A stretch of 64,000 bases of DNA from JBGRPZ01 sp041725955 (lineage in GTDB: Bacteria; Bacteroidota; Bacteroidia; Bacteroidales; JBGRPZ01). The DNA is taken from the NCBI GenBank assembly GCA_041725955.1, contig JBGRQE010000006.1, positions 39,852-103,851 of the forward strand, given 5' to 3'. This document shows positions 53,349 through 63,060 of this stretch, one piece after another. Every line of letters starts with the position of its first letter. Position 1 is the first letter of the stretch. Made by a program: the position numbers and the translations under genes. A model generated the notes under the pieces. The model saw only the letters and a program-made list of their open reading frames with translations. It was not told the DNA's origin and searched no databases.

Positions 53349-55043
53349 ATGAGAAAAGGAATATTCGCTATTGCTTGTGCATTACTTATCTCTTTTGGAT
53401 TTGCTTCAAAGGTAAGTGCTTGTACAAATTATATAATTACTAAGGGGGCAAGTGCAGATGGGTCTGTTCTTTTGAGCTATGCAGCAGATGCACATGTAAT
53501 TTATGGAGAATTGTATCACTGGCCAGCTGCCGATCATAAGGTAGGTAGTATGGTTGATGTTTATGAATGGGATACTGGTGATTATTTAGGGAAAATTGAA
53601 CAAGTACCTCATACCTATAATGTAATAGGTAATATGAACGAATTTCAGCTTTCTATTGCTGAAACTACCTATGGTGGTCTTCCAGAATTAGGCAAGAAAA
53701 ATGGTATCGTTGATTATGGTAGCTTGATATATTTAGCTTTACAGCGTTCAAAAACTGCTCGTGAAGCAATTAAAACCATGACTGATCTTGTTGCAAAATA
53801 TGGTTATGCGTCTTCTGGAGAGTCTTTTTCTATTATAGATACCAAAGAAGCATGGATCATGGATCTTATTGGTAAAGGTGAAGGTAAAAAAGGTGCTGTA
53901 TGGGTTGCTCGTCGTGTTCCTGATGGATATGTTTCTGGTCATGCTAATCATGCACGTATTACAACTTTCCCTTTAAACGATCCTGAAAACTGTGTTTATG
54001 CTCCTGATGTAATTAGCTTTGCAAGAGAAAAAGGATATTATAAAGGAGAAGATAAAGACTTTAGTTTTTCTGATGTTTACAATCCAGTAGATTTTGGTGG
54101 TGCACGTTTTTGTGAGATTCGTGTTTGGACCATGTTCAATAAAGTTAGCGATAACATGGACCAATATTGGGATTATGTTAAAGGTAATATCGAATATAAG
54201 AAGACTTTCATGAAAGATGGTAAAGCAAATCCTAATAAATTTGCTTCTAACCGCATGCCTCTATGGATTAAGCCAAACAGAAAAGTTAGCTTAGACGATA
54301 TGATGGAATTTATGAGAGATCATCTTGAAGGAACTGAATTAGATATGTCTAAAGACGCTGGCGCAGGTCCATTTGGATGTCCTTACCGTTGGAGACCATT
54401 AACTTGGGAACATAAGGGTAAAAAATATTGTAATGAGCGCGCTACCGCTACTCAGCAAACTGGATTCTCTTTTGTTGCACAATCTCGTGCAGAACTTCCA
54501 AATGAAATTGGTGGAGTTATATGGTTTGGTGTAGATGATGCTGCAAGTACTGTTTATACTCCTATGTATTCTTCAATGACCAGAGTTCCTGAAACTTGGG
54601 CTGTTGGTAATGGTGGTATTATGGATTGGTCAGATAATTCAGCTTTCTGGATTTTCTCTCAAGTTACCAATTTAGCTTATACTCGTTATAATGTTATTCA
54701 TCCTGAAATTAGAAAAGCTCAAAGAGAGCTTGAAAACAAATTTATGACTTATGCTCCTGCTGTTGAAGCTGGTGCTATGATGTTGTATAAAAAAGATCCT
54801 AAATTGGCAGTAAAATATCTTACCGATTATTCTTGTAATACAGGAGATCAGGTTGTTGCCGATTGGAAACATCTTTATGAAGAACTATTTATGAAGTATC
54901 ATGATGGAAACGTTAGAACCCGTCGCCCAGGTCATAAAACTCCAAAAGTTGAACAGCCAGGATACGATGAGCGTTGGAAAGAAAATGTTGTGAAAGATCA
55001 TGGTAAACTTCTTGAAATGCCAAAAAGTAAAAAAGGTCACTAG
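53349..55043 (+). CDS. C69 family dipeptidase, N-terminal-Cys form
   Basis: A 564-aa exported Ntn-fold dipeptidase. The signal peptide (MRKGIFAIACALLISFGFAS) ends VSA, directly before Cys25, the expected nucleophile (CTNYIITKGASADGS). So signal cleavage alone would make the free N-terminal Cys. Other family blocks are NEFQLSIAETTYGG, EAWIMDLIGKGEGKKGAVWVA (as two pieces) and GGVIWFGVDDAAST. It should split dipeptides in the periplasm. It is a single gene with its own promoter and terminator; a paralog lies at 58721. Confidence 0.92.
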   Translation: MRKGIFAIACALLISFGFASKVSACTNYIITKGASADGSVLLSYAADAHVIYGELYHWPAADHKVGSMVDVYEWDTGDYLGKIEQVPHTYNVIGNMNEFQLSIAETTYGGLPELGKKNGIVDYGSLIYLALQRSKTAREAIKTMTDLVAKYGYASSGESFSIIDTKEAWIMDLIGKGEGKKGAVWVARRVPDGYVSGHANHARITTFPLNDPENCVYAPDVISFAREKGYYKGEDKDFSFSDVYNPVDFGGARFCEIRVWTMFNKVSDNMDQYWDYVKGNIEYKKTFMKDGKANPNKFASNRMPLWIKPNRKVSLDDMMEFMRDHLEGTELDMSKDAGAGPFGCPYRWRPLTWEHKGKKYCNERATATQQTGFSFVAQSRAELPNEIGGVIWFGVDDAASTVYTPMYSSMTRVPETWAVGNGGIMDWSDNSAFWIFSQVTNLAYTRYNVIHPEIRKAQRELENKFMTYAPAVEAGAMMLYKKDPKLAVKYLTDYSCNTGDQVVADWKHLYEELFMKYHDGNVRTRRPGHKTPKVEQPGYDERWKENVVKDHGKLLEMPKSKKGH

Positions 55044-55099
55044 ATAATAAATGAATTGTGATGCGTATTTAAATCGCAGTTTGTAAAAGACTTTTATAT

Positions 55100-55140
55100 A
55101 AGAGGATGTCCATAGTTTTTGGATATCCTCTTGTTTTTTT
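55100..55140 (+). terminator. Intrinsic terminator after the first C69 gene
   Basis: A 12-bp stem (55100-55111 with 55121-55132, one G-T wobble) followed by a T-run. The rest of the 55044-55393 gap is the leader of proline dehydrogenase. Confidence 0.88.
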
Positions 55141-55393
55141 ATAAACCTCAAGCACTATAGAAGTGTTATCTTTATAGCATCTTGGTATGTTAAAAACACG
55201 CTGGCTTAACAAAAACAATATCCCTTTACTATAGATGCGCTATTTACAACTATTTACTCTTCTAAATTAATTCAATCTAAAGATGAATCAAAATAGGCGT
55301 TTTTTTGTATATTCGCATGTACTACGAAAACTTTTCGGGGGAAAAAGAAATTCTTCATGTTTCCCATGTGTTAAATTCAGAAGGATATACGTT

Positions 55394-56305
55394 ATGATAA
55401 ATAAAATGATCGCCTCTATGTTGCCGCTTATGCCTAAAGGATTAGTTTGGCAATTTTCAAAAAGATATATAGCAGGAAAATCTATTCAGGATGCAATCAA
55501 AGCATCTCAAGACCTAAATAAGGATAATATAAAAGTTACTATTGATCTACTGGGAGAGTTTATTACCAAGTTAGAAGAAGCAGAGGCCAATAAAAAGACC
55601 TATATCGAAATTATTGAAACTATTGAAGCTGCAAAGATAGATGGTAATTATTCTCTGAAACCAACTATGTTTGGCCTACTTATAGATGAAGAAGAGTGTT
55701 ATAAGCATGTCCGTGAAATTGTAGCTAAGGCTGCACAGTACAATAACTTTGTACGAATAGATATGGAAGACTCACAATGTGTAGATATTGAAATTGATAT
55801 CTATAATAGAGTAAAAAAGGAATTTCCAAATCATGTAGGTCTGGTTTTACAGGCATATTTGCATAGAACGTTAGATGATATCAAAGACTTTAATGGTAAG
55901 TATAAATCGAATGTTCGTCATAATTTCCGCCTGTGTAAAGGTATTTATGTAGAACCTAAAGAGATTGCTTACAAAAAGTATGAAAAAATTAATCAGTGCT
56001 TTTTGGAAGATTTAGAGTATATGTTCCAGAAAGGAATGTATCCTGCAATAGCTACTCACGACCGACCATTGGTGGAGGGAGCGATGAAACTTATTGAAAA
56101 ATATAATGTTCCAAAGGATAAATATGAGTTTCAGATGCTATATGGAGTAACTCCGGATTTAAGAAAAAAAGTTACTTCTGCAGGACATACAATGCGAATT
56201 TATGTTCCTTACGGTATGCAATGGTTTGCATATTCAACCAGAAGACTAAAGGAAAATCCAGGAATGGCTAGTCATATTATTAAGGCTCTCTTTATCAGAG
56301 GGTAG
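55394..56305 (+). CDS. Proline dehydrogenase
   Basis: About 303 aa. I use the ATG at 55394 (MINKMIASMLPLMPKGLVW): the in-frame ATG at 55283 would add 37 residues unlike the family and would overlap a promoter-like TATATTCG at about 55309. The PRODH barrel is clear: VRIDMEDSQCVDIEIDIYN, HVGLVLQAYLHRTLDDI, NFRLCKGIYVEPKEIAYKK, AIATHDRPLVEGA, FQMLYGVTPDLRKK and the flavin-site end PYGMQWFAYSTRRLKENP. It oxidises proline to pyrroline-5-carboxylate with FAD. The next enzyme (P5C dehydrogenase) is not in this window. Confidence 0.92.
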   Translation: MINKMIASMLPLMPKGLVWQFSKRYIAGKSIQDAIKASQDLNKDNIKVTIDLLGEFITKLEEAEANKKTYIEIIETIEAAKIDGNYSLKPTMFGLLIDEEECYKHVREIVAKAAQYNNFVRIDMEDSQCVDIEIDIYNRVKKEFPNHVGLVLQAYLHRTLDDIKDFNGKYKSNVRHNFRLCKGIYVEPKEIAYKKYEKINQCFLEDLEYMFQKGMYPAIATHDRPLVEGAMKLIEKYNVPKDKYEFQMLYGVTPDLRKKVTSAGHTMRIYVPYGMQWFAYSTRRLKENPGMASHIIKALFIRG

Positions 56306-56440
56306 GGTTCGGTAGTAGTGAAAAGATATTTAGAGAGGAAGCCGTGTTGTTTCCTCTTTTTTTGTTTATTTTTCTTGCATTAATCAATTTCCTTATCTTT
56401 CTTTGCAGGAAGTATATTTGTTTCTCAAAAACTAAAAATC

Positions 56441-56456
56441 TGGCACATTATTTGAG
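56441..56456 (+). promoter_or_regulatory. Possible sigma-54 promoter of lpoB
   Basis: TGGCAC, five bases, TTGA resembles TGGCAC-N5-TTGC. The -12 GC is GA here. It lies 37 bases before the lpoB ATG. A TATATTTG -7 box at 56413-56420 is an alternative. Confidence 0.3.
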
Positions 56457-56492
56457 ATACCATTCTAAAAACAACTATCAAATTTTTGCTTT

Positions 56493-57086
56493 ATGAAGAA
56501 TTTTATTCCCCGCATCTTAATGCTCGTTTTATTAATTGCTGCTGTTTCAACTTGTACAACCAGAAAAGTTCAAAGAGTTTCAGCCAATACTCAAATTGAT
56601 TTAAGTGGTAGATGGAATAGTACCGATGCTCAACAAACTGCTGATGCAATGATTGGACAGGCTTTAGGCGAGAGATGGCTTCCTGAGTTTACACAACAAA
56701 GTCAAGGAAAACGTCCTGTCGTAATTGTTGGTTTTGTAAAGAATAATACCTCAGAACATATAGATTCTGAAGTTTTTCTTAAAGATCTTGAAAAGTCTTT
56801 TATTAATAGTGGTCGTGTTCGCCTTGTTCAGGGAGGACAGCAACGTGAAGAAATTAGAGCAGAAAGAGCCGATCAACAAAATTTTTCTTCTCAAGTTACT
56901 ATGAAGAAATGGGGAAGAGAAGTTGGTGCAGACTTTATGCTTCAGGGAACCATGAGTTCAATTACTGATGCTTACAAAAAAGAAAAAGTAATTTATTATC
57001 AAATTGATCTTACCTTAACCAATTTGGAAACCAATGAAGTGGTTTGGATTGGTGATAAGAAGATTAAGAAATATATAACAAACTAA
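56493..57086 (+). CDS. lpoB: LpoB-like PBP-activator lipoprotein
   Basis: A 197-aa lipoprotein with lipobox AVSTCTT near residue 21. It carries the LpoB/PF13036 layout: DLSGRWNSTDAQQTADAMI, PVVIVGFVKNNTSEHID, FLKDLEKSFINSGRVRLV, EVGADFMLQGTMSSI and TNLETNEVVWIGDKKIKK. LpoB activates PBP1B from the outer membrane in Enterobacteria; that it does so here is inference. It is followed by a terminator and a COG3014-type lipoprotein gene, a pair that recurs in genomes. Confidence 0.82.
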   Translation: MKNFIPRILMLVLLIAAVSTCTTRKVQRVSANTQIDLSGRWNSTDAQQTADAMIGQALGERWLPEFTQQSQGKRPVVIVGFVKNNTSEHIDSEVFLKDLEKSFINSGRVRLVQGGQQREEIRAERADQQNFSSQVTMKKWGREVGADFMLQGTMSSITDAYKKEKVIYYQIDLTLTNLETNEVVWIGDKKIKKYITN

Positions 57087-57101
57087 TTTTTTGTAAAGAA
57101 T

Positions 57102-57160
57102 AGGCTTTTGTAAAAGAGGTTTCAATATTAGGATTCCTACTTCTGCAAAAGCCTCTTTTT
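57102..57160 (+). terminator. Intrinsic terminator after lpoB
   Basis: Arms AGGCTTTTG (57102-57110) and CAAAAGCCT (57146-57154), followed by CTTTTT. Confidence 0.75.
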
Positions 57161-57191
57161 AATTTTCTATCCCATTTCAAATTCATCTAAA

Positions 57192-58586
57192 ATGCTTAAG
57201 ACTATACGATTTCTTTCTCTTTTTGGGATATTGATCTTTTTCACCTCTTGTGCCACCTATTATCAAAAGAATGCGAAATTCCAATCGGAAATTGGTAAAG
57301 GGCAGTTCGAAAAAGCTCAGGTTATTCTTAATAAAAATAAAAAAGGCCCTACAGGTAAAAATAAGGTTCTGTATTATATGAATGATGGCTGGGTAAAGTA
57401 TATGCTCAGAAATTATAAAGGAAGTATACAAAGTTTTGAAACTGCAAATAACCTGATTGCTGATCAACAGAAAAATTATGCAATGAGTGCATTGACTCTT
57501 CTTACCAATCCCATGATTCTTCCTTATGAGGCTAGTGATGTAGAAGATGTAATGATCAATTATTATAAATCATTGAGCTTTTTATTCCAAAATGATAGAC
57601 AAGGAGCTCTGATCGAGGCACGCCAGATTACCAATAAGTTGTATGCTATTAACGATAAGTATAAAAAATATAAGAATCATTATTCAGATGATGCTTTTGC
57701 TCACGTATTGATTGGTTTAATATACGAAGCTTCTCGAAATTATAATGATGCATTTATTGCTTATCGAAATGCTCTTAAGGTTTATGAAGATGTGTATGAA
57801 AATAATTTTGGTTTTGGAGCTCCTGAGCAACTAAAAAAAGATATTCTTCGTACTGCTTCTTTTACCGGTTTTCATTCTGAAAAAGAGTTCTATGAGAAGA
57901 AGTTTGGGATGACTTATAAAAAAGATAATCATGATGGAGGCTATGTAGTCTTTTTATGGGAAAATGGATTTGGACCTGTGAAGGATGAATGGAGTATCAA
58001 TTTTACGGTAGTAAAAGGTGTTGGTGGAGCAGTAGTTTTTGAAAATGAGGAACTAGGCTTAAGCTTTCCTTTTGTTGCACCTCCAGGAAGTGGTTCTGGC
58101 AGTTTTGGAGATTTAAATATTGTAAGAGTAGCTTTTCCAAAGTATCTTGAAAGAAAACCAATATTTACTTCTGCGTATTGCCAAATCAATGATAAGAAAT
58201 ATAACCTAGAGCTTGCAGAGGATTTAAATGCTATTGAATTCAAAACTCTTAATGATAAAATGTTACGTACTCTGGCAAGTAGTTTACTACGATTGGCAAC
58301 AAAGAAAGCTGTTGAATATGTAGCTCGTAAAGAGAACGAAAATGTAGGTGCGGCTTTAGGTCTGATTAATGCTATTACCGAAAAGGCCGATACCCGAAAT
58401 TGGCAAACCTTGCCTCATGGCATTTCTTATGTTCGTATTCCTGTTCCTGCCGGAGAATCAAATTTGCATTTTGTTACTTCCGGTCCTGAAGGTCAGCAAG
58501 AACATGATATTCCAATTTCAGTAAGTAAAGGAAATACTATATTCTATGATTTTAGGTCGTTAGAAAGTTATCCGGCTTCTAATTAG
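57192..58586 (+). CDS. COG3014-type lipoprotein with TPR-like repeats
   Basis: A 464-aa lipoprotein (lipobox FFTSCAT near residue 20). The first half is helical and repeat-like: FEKAQVILNKNKKGP, LYYMNDGWVKYMLRNYKGS, YKSLSFLFQNDRQGALIEAR and AFAHVLIGLIYEASRNYNDA. The second half is beta-rich (GGYVVFLWENGFGPVKDEW, PPGSGSGSFGDLNIVRVAFP). It matches COG3014, usually found beside LpoB-type genes and a small third gene (YcfL-like), which is missing here. Its role at the envelope is not known. Confidence 0.78.
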   Translation: MLKTIRFLSLFGILIFFTSCATYYQKNAKFQSEIGKGQFEKAQVILNKNKKGPTGKNKVLYYMNDGWVKYMLRNYKGSIQSFETANNLIADQQKNYAMSALTLLTNPMILPYEASDVEDVMINYYKSLSFLFQNDRQGALIEARQITNKLYAINDKYKKYKNHYSDDAFAHVLIGLIYEASRNYNDAFIAYRNALKVYEDVYENNFGFGAPEQLKKDILRTASFTGFHSEKEFYEKKFGMTYKKDNHDGGYVVFLWENGFGPVKDEWSINFTVVKGVGGAVVFENEELGLSFPFVAPPGSGSGSFGDLNIVRVAFPKYLERKPIFTSAYCQINDKKYNLELAEDLNAIEFKTLNDKMLRTLASSLLRLATKKAVEYVARKENENVGAALGLINAITEKADTRNWQTLPHGISYVRIPVPAGESNLHFVTSGPEGQQEHDIPISVSKGNTIFYDFRSLESYPASN

Positions 58587-58620
58587 TAAAAGATCTGGAA
58601 CTTATACACTTATTTATATG

Positions 58621-58652
58621 GCAGGCAGGGATTTTATTCCTGCCTGCTTTGT
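58621..58652 (+). terminator. Intrinsic terminator after the COG3014 gene
   Basis: A perfect 9-bp stem GCAGGCAGG / CCTGCCTGC followed by TTTG. Confidence 0.8.
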
Positions 58653-58720
58653 TGTTTAAACATCTTAAAAATCATTATATTAGTGCCCTTAATTTCTTTT
58701 TAAAACTAAGATTATCAAAA

Positions 58721-60319
58721 ATGAAAATTCGATTTGTTTTCCTTGCCTGGATTTGTAGTCTCGGTATTCAGGGAGTAAAAGCTCAGGTAGATAAAAGTGA
58801 TTGGCAAAGTGGAGTTCCCGAAGCTTGTACCAGTATAACTGTAGGTAAAAATGCTAGCTTTGATGGTTCAGTAATGACTTCTCATACCGACGATAGTCAT
58901 AGAACCAGGTCGTGGATGGATATTATTCCTGCACAAGATCATAAAAAAGGTGAAACAGTTCAAATGTATAAACGTGTTGCAAGTGATAGCTTGGCAATGC
59001 CTACATATAAGCATATTCCAATAGGAAGTATTCCTCAGGTAAAACATACCTATTCCTATATTAATACTGCCTACCCATGTATGAATGAATATCAGTTGGG
59101 AATTGGTGAATCTACTTTTGGTGGTCGCGAAGAATTACAATCAGATAATGGTTTGATCGATTGTCAGCGTCTATGTAAATTGATGCTTGAAAGATGCAAA
59201 ACTGCTCGTGAGGCTATAAAAATGGCTGATTCATTGATGATGATTTATGGTTGGAACGATGCCGGAGAGGCTCTTACTATTGCTGACACCAAAGAAGTTT
59301 GGCATTTGGAAATTGTTGGTCCTGGCAAAGGAAAAAAAGGTGCAGTTTGGGTTGCTCAACGTGTTCCGGATAATCACGTTGCTGTAAATGCAAATGCAAG
59401 TACTATTCAAGAGATTGATTTAAATAATCCAGACTATTTTATGGCATCAAAGAACATCTTTGATGTGGCTAAAGAAAATGGTTTCTGGAATCCAGATAAA
59501 GAAACTTTTCGTTTTTGTTATGTCTATAATCCAGAAGGAAGAAGAACATTTGCCTCTCGTCGCCGCGAATGGAGAGTATTAAGTTTAATGGCTCCTTCAT
59601 TGAATTTAGATCCAAATGGTGAGGTTTTCCCTTTCTCTGTTATGCCTGATAAAAAGGTAACTCTAGAGAAAATGCATTCGATCTTTGCCGATTATTACGA
59701 GAATACCGAGTATGATATGACTAAAACTCTGCTTGTTCCAGATAAAGATGGAAAAATGGTTAAATCGCCATTGGCAAATCCTTTTATGCCTTACGATATG
59801 AATAAACTTCTTCGTATTAATGGTGGATGGAACGAATTGGGAGAAAGAACTATTGCCAGATGGTATACCATGTATGCTACAATCATTCAGTGTAGAGAAT
59901 GGTTGCCTAATGCCATTGGAGGTATTGTTTGGATTGCTCAAGATAATGTAGCTTCTTCAATCTATGTGCCTGTTTATTGTCAAGATACTGATGTTGCAGC
60001 AGCTTATAAAGTGCCAGGAAGACCAAATGGATATACTCGTGAATCGGCATGGTGGGCTTTTAACAGATTAGGAAGCTTGGCGGCTCAAAGATGGGGTGAT
60101 ATGCGTCATGATTTGGATAGAGTTTGGGGACCAATGCAGAAAGAAGTTTTTGATAATCAAAAAGAAATTGATAAAAAAGCATTGGAGTTATATAAAAAGA
60201 AACCTGCTAAGGCAATTAAGTTTTTAAGTGACTATAGTATTCAATGGGGTGATAAGGTTGTTGAGAGAGCATGGAAGCTTGGTGATGAGCTTTGGACTAA
60301 GTATGATGAAAAATTTTAA
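58721..60319 (+). CDS. C69 family dipeptidase, propeptide form
   Basis: About 532 aa from the ATG at 58721, which gives a proper signal peptide (MKIRFVFLAWICSLGIQG); the earlier start adds 24 residues before it. The nucleophile is Cys36 in EACTSITVGKNASFDGSVM, preceded by a short propeptide (about 14 residues after AQ), so self-processing is needed, unlike its paralog. Other blocks: NEYQLGIGESTFGG, EVWHLEIVGPGKGKKGAVW and GGIVWIAQDNVASSIY. Exported dipeptidase of the same family as the gene at 53349. Confidence 0.92.
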   Translation: MKIRFVFLAWICSLGIQGVKAQVDKSDWQSGVPEACTSITVGKNASFDGSVMTSHTDDSHRTRSWMDIIPAQDHKKGETVQMYKRVASDSLAMPTYKHIPIGSIPQVKHTYSYINTAYPCMNEYQLGIGESTFGGREELQSDNGLIDCQRLCKLMLERCKTAREAIKMADSLMMIYGWNDAGEALTIADTKEVWHLEIVGPGKGKKGAVWVAQRVPDNHVAVNANASTIQEIDLNNPDYFMASKNIFDVAKENGFWNPDKETFRFCYVYNPEGRRTFASRRREWRVLSLMAPSLNLDPNGEVFPFSVMPDKKVTLEKMHSIFADYYENTEYDMTKTLLVPDKDGKMVKSPLANPFMPYDMNKLLRINGGWNELGERTIARWYTMYATIIQCREWLPNAIGGIVWIAQDNVASSIYVPVYCQDTDVAAAYKVPGRPNGYTRESAWWAFNRLGSLAAQRWGDMRHDLDRVWGPMQKEVFDNQKEIDKKALELYKKKPAKAIKFLSDYSIQWGDKVVERAWKLGDELWTKYDEKF

Positions 60320-60423
60320 ATTTTTTTTTATTCAAATACAACCATTCTAAAAATATAGTTCCCTTTAAAGTGGAACCAAATGCCAAGATATTGAACTTGG
60401 CCCAATATTTATCTGAAGACTAT

Positions 60424-60466
60424 ACAATCAGTCAGGTTAACCCTCTTGGCTGATTGTTTTTTTTTA
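60424..60466 (+). terminator. Intrinsic terminator after the second C69 gene
   Basis: Arms ACAATCAG and CTGATTGT followed by a long T-run. Two shorter hairpins lie just before it (GTTCC/GGAAC near 60357 and GCCAAG/CTTGGC near 60382). Confidence 0.8.
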
Positions 60467-60520
60467 CATATTGATATGTATCCGTATTTATAGAATTCCT
60501 TAAGTGATACATTAATCTAT

Positions 60521-60528
60521 TATTTTTG
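60521..60528 (+). promoter_or_regulatory. -7 box of the omega-amidase gene
   Basis: TATTTTTG, matching TAnnTTTG. It covers the upstream in-frame TTG at 60526, which supports the downstream ATG at 60574 as the real start. Confidence 0.5.
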
Positions 60529-60573
60529 CCTTATATCTATATACTCATTTTTTACGATTACGTTTATCATATT

Positions 60574-61386
60574 ATGGAAGAAAAAAACAAGAAAGATAAC
60601 CTTCGTATTAGTTTGGTTCAAGCCCATTTAGTGTGGGAAAATCCGGAAAAGAATTTTGACAATTTTGATAAAGAGCTTTCTCCTTTACAAGGAAAAACCG
60701 ATCTTATTATTCTTCCCGAGATGTTTAATACTGGTTTTTCTGTGCATCCAAGTGATATTGCAGAATCTATGGATGGTCCATCGGTTAACTATCTAAAGAA
60801 AAAATCTGTTGAACTAAATGCTGCTATTATAGCAAGTATTATTATAGAAGAAGAGGCAAAGTATTATAATCGCCTGATTTATGCTACTCCTGATGGTGTT
60901 ATTGAATATTATGATAAAAAACATCTCTTTAGAATGGGTGGCGAACATCATCGTTTTGAAGCAGGAACAGATACCCTTGTTGTAAAGTGTAAAGGATGGA
61001 AAATAATGCCTTTAATATGTTATGATTTGCGCTTTCCGGTGTGGGCAAGAAACTATTATAAAGAAGAACAGTATAAGTACGATTTGTTGGTTTATATAGC
61101 CAATTGGCCTGCGCCACGATCTACGCCATGGAAAACACTATTGCAAGCCCGCGCTATAGAAAATCAATGTTTCGTTGCAGGAGTAAATCGTGTTGGTGAA
61201 GATGGTAATAATTTGCAATATTCAGGCGATTCTGCTTTAATTGATGCAAAAGGAAATGTTATTTCTTCCATAAAGCCTCACGAAGTAAAAATAGAAACTA
61301 TAGTTGTTCGACTTGAAGAATTAACTGATTTTAGAAAAAAGTTTCATCTGGGATTAGATTGGGATTCTTTTACCATTGAAAATTAA
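60574..61386 (+). CDS. Nitrilase-family omega-amidase
   Basis: About 270 aa from the ATG at 60574. The Glu-Lys-Cys triad is visible: Glu in LIILPEMFNTGFS, Lys in YYDKKHLFRMGGEH, Cys in MPLICYDLRFPVWARN. ANWPAPRSTPWKTLLQARAIENQ follows, as in the Nit2/YafV type that hydrolyses alpha-ketoglutaramate and similar omega-amides. Cytosolic, with no signal. It is a single gene with its own promoter. Confidence 0.92.
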   Translation: MEEKNKKDNLRISLVQAHLVWENPEKNFDNFDKELSPLQGKTDLIILPEMFNTGFSVHPSDIAESMDGPSVNYLKKKSVELNAAIIASIIIEEEAKYYNRLIYATPDGVIEYYDKKHLFRMGGEHHRFEAGTDTLVVKCKGWKIMPLICYDLRFPVWARNYYKEEQYKYDLLVYIANWPAPRSTPWKTLLQARAIENQCFVAGVNRVGEDGNNLQYSGDSALIDAKGNVISSIKPHEVKIETIVVRLEELTDFRKKFHLGLDWDSFTIEN

Positions 61387-61603
61387 AGTTCTTTTCTTCA
61401 AAGAATATTATAACTTTATAAGTGAGTCGAAAAGTTTTACTATAACTTTAACCGACTAAGCTAAAATTGCTGCAAAAGCAAAGAAATGTTTGTCTTACAC
61501 CTTTATATACCATACTATTATTTTAAAATAAGACCATAAAAAAATCAATTTAAGAGAATAATTGTCGGGTGTAAATTGTTTTAAATTCTTTGCTATTATT
61601 AAT

Positions 61604-61636
61604 TTTTTGGCATCTAGTACTTTAATTTTAAATTTG
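61604..61636 (+). promoter_or_regulatory. Full -33/-7 promoter of trkA
   Basis: TTTTTG (61604-61609), 19 nt, then TAAATTTG (61629-61636), 24 bases before the ATG. The rest of 61387-61659 shows nothing else. Confidence 0.7.
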
Positions 61637-61659
61637 CGGTTTCCCAAAAATTAGGTAAA

Positions 61660-63006
61660 ATGGATATTATTATTGCAGGAGATGGAGAAGTGGGTTTGCA
61701 TCTTGCTAAATCATTAGCAAATGAGAATCACAATATCACCATTGTGGACCCACATGAGGAGTTATTGAAAATGGTTGAGTACCATACCGATTTGATGACA
61801 ATTACAGGGGATTCTACATCGACTTCGGTATTGGAACGGGCAAATGTGAAAAAAGCTGATCTTGTGATTGCGGTTGTGCATGATCAGAAGATTAATCTCC
61901 TGACGGCAATGCTTGCAAAACAAATGGGAGCAAAAAGGGTAATAGCACGAATAAATAGTTCGGATGAATTAACCCCCGAGGCAGAAAGAATATATCGTAA
62001 TCTGGGAATCGATGATCTGGTATGTCCTGAAGAAATTGCTGCCAACGAAATTATCTCTTTGCTAAAGCAGAATGCAGCAAAAGAAATTTTTGACTTTTCT
62101 AGTGGAAAGTTATCGCTTTTCTTAATCCGACTAGATAAAGAGGCGAAGGTGATTAATAAAACTTTAGATCAGATTGCCAGAGAGCATAAAAATCTAAATT
62201 TTAGAGCTGTCGCCATAAATAGAGCCAACGAAACGATTATCCCTACAGGGCAAGATCAATTTCTTGAAGGCGATCTGGCTTATGTAATTACTAAGCCAAA
62301 TGGAATTCGCGACCTGCTGAAGTTGGGCGGAAAGCGTGAAAAGGAAATCAATAACATTATGATTATCGGTGGTGGACGTGTAGGGCGCATGACTGCTAAG
62401 AAGTTGGAAAGAGAAGTAGATATAAAGCTTTTTGAAATGGATAAGGAGCGTTGTATATTTCTATCCGACTATCTTGAAGATACATTGATTATTAATGGTG
62501 ATGCCCGAAATATTGAACTTCTGGAAGAAGAGGATATTCGTCAGGTAGATGCCTTTATAGCAGTTACCAATAGCTCTGAAACCAATATTCTTACTTGTTT
62601 ACATGCCCATAAATTTGGTGTTGAGCGTACCATTGCTTTGGTCGAAAATATCGACTATATAGATATTTCAAAGCATATCGGAATCGATACCATCATCAAT
62701 AAGAAGCTAATTGCAGCAAGTCACTTGATGAGCTATACCATGAATGGTAGTGTTACATCAATGAAATGCTTAAGTGGTATTGATGCCGAGGTAATGGAAA
62801 TGGTTGCTCAGGTAGATGCACCAATAACCAAAAAGCCAATTAAGGATATAAAAATACCTGAAGGTGCTATTATTGGTGGCATTGTGCGTAAGGGAGAGAG
62901 CCTTATTGCTGTAGGAAATATTCAGATACAAAAAGACGATCAAGTGGTTGTTTTTGCTCTTCCTTCAGCAATTCAGAAAGTGAATAAATTATTCTGCAAG
63001 AAATAG
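61660..63006 (+). CDS. trkA: Trk K+ uptake regulatory subunit TrkA
   Basis: A 448-aa cytoplasmic protein with two RCK halves. The first nucleotide-binding loop is IIAGDGEVGLHLAKSLANEN with the acidic VDPHEE strand end. The second is IMIIGGGRVGRMTAKKLERE. A TrkA-C domain follows each half (residues about 140-215 and 370-448). It binds NAD(H)/ATP and gates the TrkH/KtrB pore encoded just downstream (54 bases). Length is normal for the double-RCK form. Confidence 0.96.
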   Translation: MDIIIAGDGEVGLHLAKSLANENHNITIVDPHEELLKMVEYHTDLMTITGDSTSTSVLERANVKKADLVIAVVHDQKINLLTAMLAKQMGAKRVIARINSSDELTPEAERIYRNLGIDDLVCPEEIAANEIISLLKQNAAKEIFDFSSGKLSLFLIRLDKEAKVINKTLDQIAREHKNLNFRAVAINRANETIIPTGQDQFLEGDLAYVITKPNGIRDLLKLGGKREKEINNIMIIGGGRVGRMTAKKLEREVDIKLFEMDKERCIFLSDYLEDTLIINGDARNIELLEEEDIRQVDAFIAVTNSSETNILTCLHAHKFGVERTIALVENIDYIDISKHIGIDTIINKKLIAASHLMSYTMNGSVTSMKCLSGIDAEVMEMVAQVDAPITKKPIKDIKIPEGAIIGGIVRKGESLIAVGNIQIQKDDQVVVFALPSAIQKVNKLFCKK

Positions 63007-63060
63007 GCTCCTTTCAGATAATTTCTAGAGATACAAAAAAACTTAAAGAAATAAATTATA

